From contig JAIELY010000004.1 in the NCBI GenBank assembly GCA_019752555.1, positions 104,438 to 168,437 of the forward strand: a DNA stretch of 64,000 nt, written 5' to 3'. Source of the stretch: Rhabdochlamydiaceae bacterium. Lineage in GTDB: Bacteria; Chlamydiota; Chlamydiia; Chlamydiales; Rhabdochlamydiaceae. The notes below the pieces were generated by a model. It was not told where the DNA came from, did not search any database, and saw only the letters and a list, made by a program, of their open reading frames with translations. Below are positions 33,971 through 42,090 of the stretch, one piece after another. Made by a program: the position numbers and the translations under genes. The first letter of the stretch is position 1; each line of letters opens with the position of its first letter.

Positions 33971-34999
33971 TTATTTCGCATGAAGAGATAGCCAGTATAG
34001 AAGATAAAGATGTGAGCCCACATCCCGTTGGAACCAAACGAGCTTGTCGCTTTCTAGAGTGGGCAAATACTCATAGATCATAGGAAATGTATCCGAAAGG
34101 AGCGCTCCAAGGTTATAACGAAACATGTTGATCCATTCATGAATCGCAGCTTTGACATCTTTGTTGTGAGTTTCAAGGATAAATTTGTCTTGATCATCTA
34201 ACTGATATGTTTGAGTGAAAGAACAGATCAGCTTGATAAAGGCTTTCGTAGAAGGACAGAGGGTTAAGAATAAATCTCTTTGCTCATTAAAGTAGGGTTC
34301 TACCCGCTCTACAAGAAGAGCTGCAGCGGCTTTTAACGCTTGTTCTCTTTCATCTGTGTTTTGAATGACACCTTGGCAGCTACGGCTGTAAATGGAGATT
34401 ACCTCCTCAGCAAAACTCTTCATAGAAGAACGCATGACATTGAATCCTTTGCAGAACATATCAAATTGCTGATGAATCGCTAGCTTCTCTTTCGATGCCA
34501 GATCTGTAACCTTTGCTTTCCTACGACGGCTCTTTGTTTTCGCGCATTGCTCGGAAGCGCTTTGATCGATCTTTGCGCAGGCGTCTTTAACATCTTGAGC
34601 TAATGCCTTTTTGAAATGAGCGAGTCCTTGTTCTAACTTAGGTTCCATTTCAGTGATTGCTTGTTTAAACAGCTCTTGTTTTGCAAGCGAATCCCGAATA
34701 AAGGCATTAGACTCAACTGGGATTCTCAAAGAGAGACTTCCAAGAACACGCGTCTTTTCTCTTTGCCGCACTACCTTGACGTTTTCCATGATTTTGAGAA
34801 CTAGTGCATGCTTATCAGGCAAAGAACTTGCAGATTGAGCTAATAAGATCTTGCCCGCGGATTTGAACAGGCGATATGCCTGTTGACTCTCTTTTGAATC
34901 TAAAAGGGTGATGCTTTTTTCGGCTTGTTTGTGACTTTGTTTATATCCTTCATAGGCAAGATGAAATTCCTGGATCCTTTGATTGACCGTTATTGCCAT
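33971..34999 (-). CDS. FREAYEAYK paralogue F (342 residues, divergent)
   Basis: The most diverged cluster member. The N-terminus keeps the pattern (IQEFHLAYEGYKQSHKQAEK, QQAYRLFKSAGKILLAQ, MENVKVVRQREKTRV). The C-terminal module has FIKLICSFTQTYQLDDQDKF and ends GALLSDTFPMIYEYLPT, followed by about 28 extra residues ending in a basic, hydrophobic tail. A basic patch KSRRRKAK lies near residue 170. The ATG at 34999 is preferred over a GTG at 35005; AAGGCGGTG lies upstream. It is the oldest-looking copy at the upstream edge of the cluster, next to the His-rich gene. Function is unknown. Confidence 0.8.
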   Translation of the reverse strand: MAITVNQRIQEFHLAYEGYKQSHKQAEKSITLLDSKESQQAYRLFKSAGKILLAQSASSLPDKHALVLKIMENVKVVRQREKTRVLGSLSLRIPVESNAFIRDSLAKQELFKQAITEMEPKLEQGLAHFKKALAQDVKDACAKIDQSASEQCAKTKSRRRKAKVTDLASKEKLAIHQQFDMFCKGFNVMRSSMKSFAEEVISIYSRSCQGVIQNTDEREQALKAAAALLVERVEPYFNEQRDLFLTLCPSTKAFIKLICSFTQTYQLDDQDKFILETHNKDVKAAIHEWINMFRYNLGALLSDTFPMIYEYLPTLESDKLVWFQRDVGSHLYLLYWLSLHAK

Positions 35000-35119
35000 A
35001 AACACCGCCTTAAATTTTTATTAACAATATTTTAACACTTAAAACGAAATTAAATCAACAATTTAAAATAGAATCAATCTAACTCGAATTAAAAATAAAA
35101 TTATTATAACAACAAATAT

Positions 35120-35413
35120 TTAATGATGATGCCCTTGTCCGCCATGGCCTCCGCCGTGGTGATCCCCTCCATGATGGCCTCCGCCGTCATGGCCATGGTG
35201 GTCGCTTCCATGATCGTGATGGTCATGGTGGTCGTGATGATCCTCATCATGGTCGTGGTGGTCGTGATGGTAGCCGTCTCCATAATAGTAATAGTTGCCT
35301 CCATCATCCCAGTCGGCATCATCCCAATCGCCATTGCTCCATCGAGGCCCTCCACTATAAGCAGAACTGATGCAAAGGGAAAACAAGCAAATAAAAGAGA
35401 AGCACGTTTTCAT
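35120..35413 (-). CDS. Small exported histidine-rich protein
   Basis: 97 residues. A signal peptide (residues 1 to about 20, MKTCFSFICLFSLCISSAYS) is followed by an acidic, Tyr-containing stretch. A tail of about 50 residues then carries 23 His, in repeats of HHDHH and GGHHGG, ending HHH. Such tails bind nickel, zinc or copper. GAGG lies upstream of the ATG. The other two long frames here read the same repeat in the wrong phase and are shadows. It lies between murE and the paralogue cluster. A periplasmic metal buffer or an exported metal scavenger is inferred; no enzyme domain is present. Confidence 0.75.
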   Translation of the reverse strand: MKTCFSFICLFSLCISSAYSGGPRWSNGDWDDADWDDGGNYYYYGDGYHHDHHDHDEDHHDHHDHHDHGSDHHGHDGGGHHGGDHHGGGHGGQGHHH

Positions 35414-35443
35414 AAAAGGACCTCAAAATCCAGTAATGGAGTC

Positions 35444-36934
35444 TTATTTTGACAATGAAGGGGAAGGAGAAAAAGTGCAAGAGCCAAGCCTTTTAGCAAC
35501 TTCTCGGTCGTCAAAGGCAATTGTTTGATGGGAAAAGATCTGATAGTCCTCATGCCCTTTGCCCGCGATGAGTACGATATCATCGGGTGTTGCCGCATTA
35601 ATCGCGCGCGCGATCGCCTCTTCGCGCTCTAATTCGACCCATGCTTCTTCGGGATGTTTGAATCCTTGTAAAATATGGCGGATGATTTCGCCGGGATCTT
35701 CATTGCGGGGATTGTCGCTTGTCACAATTGCGATATCAGAGAGCTCTTCAACTACAGCTCCCATTTTAGGGCGTTTTAACGGGTCGCGATTGCCGCCGCA
35801 GCCAAAGACTGTAATTAACCTGCCTTTTTTAAATTCGGCAAGTGTCTCAAGGACATTTTTAAGCGCATCATCTGTGTGTGCATAATCGACAAAAATATTA
35901 AGATTGCGCTCGTTCTCCACACGCTCAAGACGCCCGGGCACAGCGGTAAAACGACTTAACGAAAAGACGCATTTTTCAAATGGGATGCCGCGGATGATTC
36001 CTACAGCAAGAGCTGCTAGGCAATTATACACATTAAACCTGCCAATCAAACCGATTTTTAAATGGGCGCGCTTGCCTTGGTAAACAAGATCAAACTGGGT
36101 GCCAGAGGCTAATAGCTCAATATTTTCTGCGCGCAGGGTACAGGGAGCATCGATCCCATAAGTGAATATCTGAGCGGGACAGACATCGATCATTAGAGTG
36201 TGCCAGGGATCATCTGCATTCACCACCGCATGGGCATTTAAAGAGAGCGAGGCGAACAATGAGGCTTTGACCTCGGCGTACGCCTGCATTGAGGGGTGGT
36301 AATCAAGGTGGTCTTGGGTAAGGTTGGTAAACACTGCGACATCAAATTCGATTAAACGCACCCTTCCTTGATGCAATCCATGCGAAGTGACTTCCATAAC
36401 ACAGCTTGCACACTGCTGTAAGACCATTTCATGGAATAACTTATAATTGGTAATCACATCGGGGGTGTTTTGAGGCGCTGGAAAAGCATGCTTGCCGATG
36501 ATCCTGGCTATTGAGCCAATAAGACCGCATGGAGATGTCTTTTGATCGAGGAGATGTTTGACAAGATAGGAGGTTGTGGTTTTACCGTTAGTGCCTGTAA
36601 TGCCAACAAGAAAGAGGCTTTGATCGGGGCATTGATAAAAGTGGCGCGCTAAAAGAGCCTCGAGCATCGGAACATCAGGATGGACCACTTGGGTCACTTG
36701 TGGGTAGAAGGGGTCATAGAGGTCTGTAAGCACAGCTACAGCTCCTGCTGCGATCGCCTCAGGAATGAGCTTAGCGCCATCGTGGGTAAGCCCGCGTTTT
36801 GCGATAAAGAGGTTGCCAGGGGCAACACGTCGAGTGTCGTTCGAAATTCCGGTGATTTCGATCTCTTTATTGCCTTTAATAACAGCTGCAGGGATCTCTT
36901 TGATGAGCTTTTTTAACTTAATGGGTGCGATCAT
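35444..36934 (-). CDS. murE: UDP-N-acetylmuramoyl-tripeptide synthetase MurE
   Basis: Cytoplasmic Mur ligase adding the third peptide residue to UDP-MurNAc-L-Ala-D-Glu. The P-loop is GITGTNGKTTTSYLVKHLL. The central Mur domain has MEVTSHGLHQGR and VFTNLTQDHLDYH. The C-terminal DNPRNEDP motif is the signature of meso-diaminopimelate specificity. The start at 36934 is chosen because it overlaps the pbp3 stop as ATGA; an upstream in-frame start at 36985 would lie inside pbp3. It has 496 residues, a usual length. It is part of mraZ-rsmH-ftsL-pbp3-murE on the minus strand. It is normally followed by amiA, which is displaced here. Confidence 0.96.
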   Translation of the reverse strand: MIAPIKLKKLIKEIPAAVIKGNKEIEITGISNDTRRVAPGNLFIAKRGLTHDGAKLIPEAIAAGAVAVLTDLYDPFYPQVTQVVHPDVPMLEALLARHFYQCPDQSLFLVGITGTNGKTTTSYLVKHLLDQKTSPCGLIGSIARIIGKHAFPAPQNTPDVITNYKLFHEMVLQQCASCVMEVTSHGLHQGRVRLIEFDVAVFTNLTQDHLDYHPSMQAYAEVKASLFASLSLNAHAVVNADDPWHTLMIDVCPAQIFTYGIDAPCTLRAENIELLASGTQFDLVYQGKRAHLKIGLIGRFNVYNCLAALAVGIIRGIPFEKCVFSLSRFTAVPGRLERVENERNLNIFVDYAHTDDALKNVLETLAEFKKGRLITVFGCGGNRDPLKRPKMGAVVEELSDIAIVTSDNPRNEDPGEIIRHILQGFKHPEEAWVELEREEAIARAINAATPDDIVLIAGKGHEDYQIFSHQTIAFDDREVAKRLGSCTFSPSPSLSK

Positions 36935-38958
36935 GGGTTCCACCGCTGATAGAGCTCTTTTAATGTTTGGCATTCTTGAAACCAATCTGCTTTGGACTCA
37001 TCGCGTCTGGGGTCTCCTGCAGGATACCCAAATGGATCGTCGGGAGCTACTCCCAAATACTGAAGCGCGCGCTGCCCCAATTCACGAAATGCTGGCGCTG
37101 CGCAATTGCCTCCCATCTGATTTCTTCCGACATTGGGAATGTATTTATATTCTGGCTCATCAATTGCAATCATCAGCACAAATTGGGGATCTTTTGCAGG
37201 GGCAAATCCGATGAATGTAGAGATGTGATCTCGTTTGGAATAAGTTCCATTCACAATTTTTTCCGTCGTTCCCGTTTTTCCCACTTCTGTATAACCAAAA
37301 ATATCTCCCTTGGCCGCAGAGCCTCCGGGCTTAGTGACATATTTCATCGCCTTAACAACGTCCTTGACAATGTCTTCATCAAGAACACGCGTGTAACTGT
37401 TTACCCTCTCAGGGTGGGTATTGTCAAGTAGGATCTCTTGAGAGCCGTCGCGATGGGTGCGGACCACTTTGCGTATTAACGTAGGACGCACATCATAACC
37501 GCCGTTGGCTAAAATCCCGTAACTACGGACAAGCTGCAAACTATTGATGAGAAGGTTATGTCCAAAGGCCATAGAAAAAGGCGTTGGCGTGGACCATTCG
37601 AGGGTCCCATTTGGATTTAATTTTCCGGGCATGGGAAGAAGACCTGGACTCTCTGAAGGAAGCTCTATTCCTGTTTTCTGCCCGAATCCAAAAACATTGG
37701 CAAGCGCTTCTCTATACCAGGATTCTCCAAGATGCTCGATAATTCTCTGAACTAATCGCGCGACGTAGATATTTGAGGATTTTTGCAGCGCCATGTACAT
37801 GTTGAGATACTCATGTCTTCGCGTATCGGAAATGGGTTTTGTACGTCCTGGAAAAACGCCTTGTCCTGTGTGGATTTTTTCCAAAGGAGAAAACAGGGGC
37901 TTTTTCCCTCGCTTGATGAGCTCTTTATTGGCTTTGAGCGCAATGGCTACAGTAAGGGGCTTCATCGTCGAGCCGGGCTCAAATGGATCGGTTATCGCTT
38001 GGATTTTTGTGTGAGCATGTAGCTTGGGATCGTTAAAATATTTGCGGTACTCGCCAGGATCAAAGCCGGGATATTGAGCAAGGGCATAAATCTCCCCTGT
38101 GCGCGGATGCATTAAAATGGCCCAGCCCCCTTTGGCGTTGGCATTTTTAACAGCTTTTTCAATCTCTTCTTCGGCGATAGCTTGCAGATAATGGTTTACC
38201 GTTAAATAGACATCCGCTCCATCTTCTGGAACAGCTAGGATCTTTCCGGTTTCTAAAGGATGTCTTGGAGAGCGCAAGATTTGCCGCTTTCCTTCTTTGC
38301 CTTGTAAAACTCTGTCAAAGACAAATTCAAGTCCGCCTGTGGGGATGCATTGTTGGCTTTTTGCATCTCTCTCTTCACGCACAGTATGTAACACCTGCCC
38401 TAAAAGCTTTCCGAAAGGATATGAGCGTTTGTAATCTTGAACAAAAAACAAAGCGTTGCGAGGAATTTTTTTCTGCCGTGCATATTCAAACCACCAAGCT
38501 GCAATCGTATCACGCCGGTCTCGGCTCATCCACATCACCAATTTACGCGAGCGGCTTTGCTTATCAAATTGAGAGCGCAAACGTTGATAGTCCTGATCGT
38601 CTAAGCTAAGAAAGCCCCTTAGCTTTTTCGCAACTTCATCTCTTACTTCGGAAGGTAAACTTTTAGGATCAGCAAACAGGTGGAATTTAGGGACATCGGC
38701 AACTAGCGCCTGGGGCATTTCAGGATGGCCCGGCTTAAGAGCTGTATTCGAGTAAAACAACCCCCGCTTAAACGGCTCTGTGATGAGCAGCTGATGCTGT
38801 GCTTTAGCAACGCGGGTCCAATGGTCTCCTTCTAAGATTTGAATTTTATAAAATTGAACGAGAAGAGCGCAAAATAACAGGATCACACTTAAAGAAACCC
38901 AGACAAGACGCTTGCGGGCCTCTGGGGAAGGAACTCCGCATCCCCCAAGTTGGGACAT
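36931..38958 (-). CDS. pbp3: Division-specific class B penicillin-binding protein (FtsI/PBP3)
   Basis: Inner-membrane transpeptidase for septal peptidoglycan. A single N-terminal membrane anchor is at about residues 18-38. A pedestal domain follows, then the transpeptidase domain with S330-T-M-K (serine nucleophile), S395-S-N and K562-T-G-T. All three active-site motifs are intact. The length is 675 residues, close to the chlamydial homologue. The ATG overlaps the ftsL stop by one base (TAATG), and the stop overlaps the murE start (ATGA), so the whole set is translationally coupled. Chlamydiae have little wall but need this enzyme for division. Confidence 0.96.
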   Translation of the reverse strand: MSQLGGCGVPSPEARKRLVWVSLSVILLFCALLVQFYKIQILEGDHWTRVAKAQHQLLITEPFKRGLFYSNTALKPGHPEMPQALVADVPKFHLFADPKSLPSEVRDEVAKKLRGFLSLDDQDYQRLRSQFDKQSRSRKLVMWMSRDRRDTIAAWWFEYARQKKIPRNALFFVQDYKRSYPFGKLLGQVLHTVREERDAKSQQCIPTGGLEFVFDRVLQGKEGKRQILRSPRHPLETGKILAVPEDGADVYLTVNHYLQAIAEEEIEKAVKNANAKGGWAILMHPRTGEIYALAQYPGFDPGEYRKYFNDPKLHAHTKIQAITDPFEPGSTMKPLTVAIALKANKELIKRGKKPLFSPLEKIHTGQGVFPGRTKPISDTRRHEYLNMYMALQKSSNIYVARLVQRIIEHLGESWYREALANVFGFGQKTGIELPSESPGLLPMPGKLNPNGTLEWSTPTPFSMAFGHNLLINSLQLVRSYGILANGGYDVRPTLIRKVVRTHRDGSQEILLDNTHPERVNSYTRVLDEDIVKDVVKAMKYVTKPGGSAAKGDIFGYTEVGKTGTTEKIVNGTYSKRDHISTFIGFAPAKDPQFVLMIAIDEPEYKYIPNVGRNQMGGNCAAPAFRELGQRALQYLGVAPDDPFGYPAGDPRRDESKADWFQECQTLKELYQRWNP

Positions 38959-39323
38959 TAGGGTTTAGCTCCCATAGCAAGAGTGAATTTGGGCTTCACA
39001 GCAAGAGGAGAGATCGGATCTGATGCGGGCAGCTGTAATGCGATCCCCTCTGAAACGAGCATCACATCTTTTGCCATGGGATGTTTTAAATGGGAAAACT
39101 CTTGAAGCGCCATCAATTCCATTAAATGCTGGGGGCTTTCGAATAAATCAATTTCAAATTGGAGCCGGGTGTTTTCTTCTCTTAAGTCTTTCAGTTGTTT
39201 TGCGACAACTGGAATTTCAAGACGCAAACGAGTCACTGCATTTTGCTGATCTAAATAGGAGTACAGGCAGAAGCTAAAGACTGCTATGCACAACAAAATG
39301 CGTGTTGCGATCCCCCGGTTCAT
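38958..39323 (-). CDS. ftsL: FtsL-like division protein
   Basis: 121 residues. A single membrane helix (about 7-22, RILLCIAVFSFCLYSYL) is followed by a coiled-coil heptad region with LRLEIPVVAKQLKDLREENT and a short tail. This is the FtsL/DivIC layout. Sequence identity to FtsL is always low, so the call rests on layout and on the position between rsmH and pbp3. The start follows the rsmH stop by about 10 bases. It probably scaffolds PBP3 at the septum. Confidence 0.8.
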   Translation of the reverse strand: MNRGIATRILLCIAVFSFCLYSYLDQQNAVTRLRLEIPVVAKQLKDLREENTRLQFEIDLFESPQHLMELMALQEFSHLKHPMAKDVMLVSEGIALQLPASDPISPLAVKPKFTLAMGAKP

Positions 39324-39333
39324 ACTTCACCTG

Positions 39334-39942
39334 TTACATGCGCTCAGCAAAGCGCAATTTGGCGCTGCGCGCTCTTGGATTTAAACGGATCTCTTGCAAC
39401 GTCGGAGCAATCGGCTTCTTCGTCAGCAATTTTAAAAAAGGAAGCGGTGCATTTTTCTCATTTTTATTAGGACGCGCTGCAGCTTGTCTAAAGAGATTTT
39501 TCACGATGCGGTCTTCCAAACTATGAAAGCTGATCACTCCAATTCTACCGCCTGGCGCTAGCAACTGAATGGCTTTTGCGATCCCTTCTGTAATCACTTC
39601 GAGCTCGCGATTGACGCAAATGCGCAACGCTTGAAAAATGAGTGTTGCTGGATGCCACTTGCCTTTGAGCGGAGTTTTTAATGCATCTGAGATCACCTGG
39701 GCAAGCTCTGTTGTGGTCTCGAATTTCTTCTTCCGGCGCGCATCGACAATCGCCTTTGCAGCGCGCTTCCAACGAGGCTCTTCTCCATAGTCGCGGAAAA
39801 TATCGCAAAGATCAGCTTCCGGCCATGAGTTAACAACTTCTTTTGCAGTAAGCTCTGACGTTGGATCCATGCGCATATCTAGCGGACCTTCTTTGGAAAA
39901 ACTAAATCCTTTGTATCCTTTATCCAGTTGCATAGATGACAC
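39334..39942 (-). CDS. rsmH: rsmH, C-terminal part after a frameshift
   Basis: The larger part (202 codons) of the 16S rRNA m4C1402 methyltransferase RsmH/MraW. It begins at the family motif SSMQLDKGYKGFSFSKEGPL and DMRMDP. It continues through RRKKKFETTTELAQVI and ends with PGGRIGVISFHSLEDRIVK, then LNPRARSAKLR, all typical. The apparent GTG start (39942) is only an in-frame codon inside the conserved region, so this is not an independent gene. The upstream half lies in another frame. The break is at nine A on the plus strand (39952-39960). Adding one T to the minus-strand run would give VDGFFFDLGVSSMQLD, the expected sequence. Confidence 0.9.
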   Translation of the reverse strand: MSSMQLDKGYKGFSFSKEGPLDMRMDPTSELTAKEVVNSWPEADLCDIFRDYGEEPRWKRAAKAIVDARRKKKFETTTELAQVISDALKTPLKGKWHPATLIFQALRICVNRELEVITEGIAKAIQLLAPGGRIGVISFHSLEDRIVKNLFRQAAARPNKNEKNAPLPFLKLLTKKPIAPTLQEIRLNPRARSAKLRFAERM

Positions 39943-39944
39943 CC

Positions 39945-40259
39945 CTAGGTCAAAAAAAAACCATCGACTGAATTAATATTGCGTTCTTTTAAGAGCTGAT
40001 CGAGGGTTGCAAAATTACCGTGAATCAGCTCCACCTTCTCTTTCCACGGCTGCAAGGTCTGTTCCGCTATCGCAAGCGCTTCAGGATCGACATCGCACCC
40101 CAAATACTTTCGGATTTCCGGATGGGTTTGCAAAAAGGCTTTCGAATGTCCTCCGGCGCCGACTGTCCCCTCGAAAAACACGTGGATCTTTTGTCCCTCA
40201 AAAAAAGAAACAGCTTCCTTCTCAAGAACAGAAACGTGTTCTTTTTTCTCTTTATTCAT
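39945..40259 (-). CDS. rsmH: rsmH, N-terminal part before a frameshift
   Basis: The first 104 codons of RsmH: KKEHVSVLEKEAV, the S-adenosylmethionine loop FFEGTVGAGGHSKAFL, LGCDVDPEALAIAEQ and NINSVDGF, then Phe-Leu-Thr and a stop caused by the frameshift at the nine-T run. The start at 40259 is chosen because AGAGGAG precedes it; it overlaps the mraZ stop by eight bases. Joined to the downstream part, the protein would be about 308 residues, the normal family size. Sequencing error, true inactivation, or transcriptional slippage restoring the frame are all possible. Confidence 0.9.
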   Translation of the reverse strand: MNKEKKEHVSVLEKEAVSFFEGQKIHVFFEGTVGAGGHSKAFLQTHPEIRKYLGCDVDPEALAIAEQTLQPWKEKVELIHGNFATLDQLLKERNINSVDGFFLT

Positions 40260-40755
40260 GACATGTCTCCTCTTGACATTCCCCATCTTCAAGAAGAGCG
40301 AAGGCCTCTTCTGTCAATTTTGCAAGATTAAGCTCTGGATCTTTCCCAGACATGAGCGTTTCGAGCTGCGTCTCATACTGCTCTTTTGGCCAAATCTCAA
40401 TTTTGTTTAAGACGCCTGCAATCACAATTTCGCTCTTAATCCCAACTGCTTTTTTTAATACTGGAGGGATAATCACCCTGCCCACCTTATCGCAGGTGGT
40501 CTGGTGGAGTGTGGAAAAAAACAGGGTAAAGAACTTCTGATACTTGCCCAAATGCTGCTTTGCTTGAAATTTTGCGACGATCTTATCGATATCGCTTTGC
40601 CGGTAGATCGCAAGACAGCCTCCCAAGCCCAGGCCAATGCTAAACTCGAGTTTTCCCTGCTCGACCAACCCAAAGCGCATCCCTTGAGGAAGAACAAAGC
40701 GTCCTTTCTCATCGAGTCTTGCAGAAGTTGATCCGCTAAAGAAAAATTGGGTCAT
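40252..40755 (-). CDS. mraZ: MraZ transcriptional regulator
   Basis: AbrB-like DNA-binding protein that controls the division/wall cluster, usually as a repressor of its own operon. Two SpoVT/AbrB-like repeats are visible. The first is SARLDEKGRFVLPQGMR near the start. The second is TTCDKVGRVIIPPVLKKAVG, near residues 87-106. The length is 167 residues. First gene of mraZ-rsmH-ftsL-pbp3-murE. Two TGGGA boxes with five-base spacing lie just upstream and overlap the expected transcription start, fitting autoregulation. The rsmH start lies inside its 3' end. Confidence 0.95.
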   Translation of the reverse strand: MTQFFFSGSTSARLDEKGRFVLPQGMRFGLVEQGKLEFSIGLGLGGCLAIYRQSDIDKIVAKFQAKQHLGKYQKFFTLFFSTLHQTTCDKVGRVIIPPVLKKAVGIKSEIVIAGVLNKIEIWPKEQYETQLETLMSGKDPELNLAKLTEEAFALLEDGECQEETCHE

Positions 40756-40777
40756 AAATCAAAGTTCCAGGGTAGAT

Positions 40778-40792
40778 TCCCACCATTTCCCA
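40778..40792 (-). promoter_or_regulatory. MraZ boxes upstream of mraZ
   Basis: On the minus strand TGGGA-N5-TGGGA (40788-40792 and 40778-40782), exactly the spacing known for MraZ operators. They sit just downstream of the promoter-like -10 at 40795-40800. Confidence 0.75.
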
Positions 40793-40794
40793 CA

Positions 40795-40822
40795 ATTTAA
40801 CACTGAACCCATAACCAAGCAA
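40795..40822 (-). promoter_or_regulatory. Probable mraZ promoter
   Basis: Minus-strand TTGCTT (40817-40822) and TTAAAT (40795-40800) with 16 bases between. Transcription would begin inside the MraZ boxes. Confidence 0.45.
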
Positions 40823-40924
40823 TCATTTTTCGAATTTTACCCCCAAATCCGATCCAATTTTCCACCCGGATTTTAATCGCAAACTATTCATTTTCAGCAG
40901 ATTAAATCCAACCTGAAAAAAAAG

Positions 40925-40939
40925 TGGGAATTGGTGGGA
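40925..40939 (+). promoter_or_regulatory. Second pair of MraZ-like boxes, oriented towards the CT273-like gene
   Basis: Plus-strand TGGGA-N5-TGGGA (40925-40929 and 40935-40939), followed at the same spacing by ATTCC-ACCCA. It lies in the same 291-base intergenic region as the mraZ operator but on the other strand, about 110 bases before the 41047 start. Confidence 0.55.
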
Positions 40940-41046
40940 ATTCCACCCAAAAACCTCGAGCGGGCGCCCGCAAACGAAATAATTTATTGATTAATTTAAG
41001 ACGCGGTGGCAAATGATCTTTTTACTATACACTCTAAGGAGGTCAG

Positions 41047-41568
41047 ATGCCCCCACGCACGATAGATAACTTAGGCGTAGACGTTTCCACAAGATGGGCC
41101 GAGGATCAAAAGTATCTCGACGAAAAGCTTGTCAAAGAATCCCGCGGCATCCAAACGCAAACAGAGATCGAAGTGACCATCCCGTCCTTCCCCTCTGAGC
41201 TTGAGGCGCTTGTTCGCTCGCAAACGACTTTCCTTACCTGGGCCTTATTCATTATGCCCTTAAGATATAATGAGCAAAAAAAACGGTTGTTCACCTTCCA
41301 ACTGATCCCATCTCTTGGATCGGATGAAAAAAAAGAATCGCAAACACAAAAAATTTTAGCAAAACTGCGCGCCCGGGCAGATCGCCGTAAAGAGCAGCAA
41401 GAAAAAGGACAAGGGCAGAGCCAGCAAGAAAAATGGCATGAGGAAAAAGAAGCGGAAGAAGAGGAAAATGAGAAAAAAACTTTGATTTCTTTGCTAGATA
41501 CAATTACGACCTACGATAAGTTTCTAGTTGATATCAATTCTCGTAGAAGTCAGTATCAGAAAGGGTAA
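41047..41568 (+). CDS. CT273-like hypothetical protein
   Basis: 173 residues. The N-terminal ~100 residues look folded and contain QTQTEIEVTIPSFPSELEAL and FLTWALFIMPLRY. A highly charged helical Lys/Glu/Gln region follows (about 105-150), then a short end with SLLDTITTYDKFLVDI. There is no signal peptide. It starts after AAGGAGGT, one of the strongest ribosome sites in the window. The position, divergent from mraZ and followed by a TPR gene and dnaA, is that of C. trachomatis CT273 (from memory). Function is unknown; the position suggests a link to cell-cycle genes. Confidence 0.8.
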   Translation: MPPRTIDNLGVDVSTRWAEDQKYLDEKLVKESRGIQTQTEIEVTIPSFPSELEALVRSQTTFLTWALFIMPLRYNEQKKRLFTFQLIPSLGSDEKKESQTQKILAKLRARADRRKEQQEKGQGQSQQEKWHEEKEAEEEENEKKTLISLLDTITTYDKFLVDINSRRSQYQKG

Positions 41569-41588
41569 ATATTTAAGGACAATACCTC

Positions 41589-41993
41589 ATGAGCAATGTA
41601 GAATGGCTTTCAATCCTAGGCTGGGGCAACGAAGAGCTCGAAGACTTGCGCTTTGTCGGCTACTCCTATATTAAGCAGGGCAAATACGACATCGCCATCA
41701 CCTTCTTCGAATCCCTTGTCATTCTTAATCCCGATTCGTTTTACGATTTGCAAACCTTAGGGGCTCTTTATCTCCAAAAAGGGAATAACCTCATGGCCCT
41801 TAATTATATTGAAAAGGCTCTCAAGCTAGAACCTGCCCACGTCCCCACACTTCTCAATCGCTCAAAGGCTTTATTTGCTCTCGGATATAAAAAACAAGCG
41901 GTAGCTCAAGCGCGTATGCTGGAAAATAACCCCGATGAGTCGATCGCGCATCAAGCGCAAGCTCTTGTCTTAGCCTTTACAGGCGCTGTTTAA
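41589..41993 (+). CDS. Tetratricopeptide-repeat protein (CT274-like)
   Basis: 134 residues made almost wholly of three TPR units (about 18-51, 52-85, 86-119). The sequences GYSYIKQGKYDIAITFFESL, LGALYLQKGNNLMALNYIEK and RSKALFALGYKKQAVAQARM show the W/G/A/P spacing. The size and three-repeat layout resemble the SycD/LcrH class of type III secretion chaperones. The sequence itself does not prove that role. AAGGA lies upstream. It is 20 bases after the CT273-like gene, so the two are probably one operon. Confidence 0.88.
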   Translation: MSNVEWLSILGWGNEELEDLRFVGYSYIKQGKYDIAITFFESLVILNPDSFYDLQTLGALYLQKGNNLMALNYIEKALKLEPAHVPTLLNRSKALFALGYKKQAVAQARMLENNPDESIAHQAQALVLAFTGAV

Positions 41994-42090
41994 AACCGAG
42001 TTTCGCTATTTCTTTTCCCCTCTTTGTTGACATTTTAAAAAAAAATTATGATAAGTAAAAAAATATCATGTCAACTTCAGAGGGAAAAAT

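Noticed and set aside
35104..35452. Met/Ile/Thr- and Met/Val-rich ORFs overlapping the His-rich gene
   Set aside because: They are the His-codon repeat read in other frames; only the minus frame from 35413 has a signal peptide and ribosome site.
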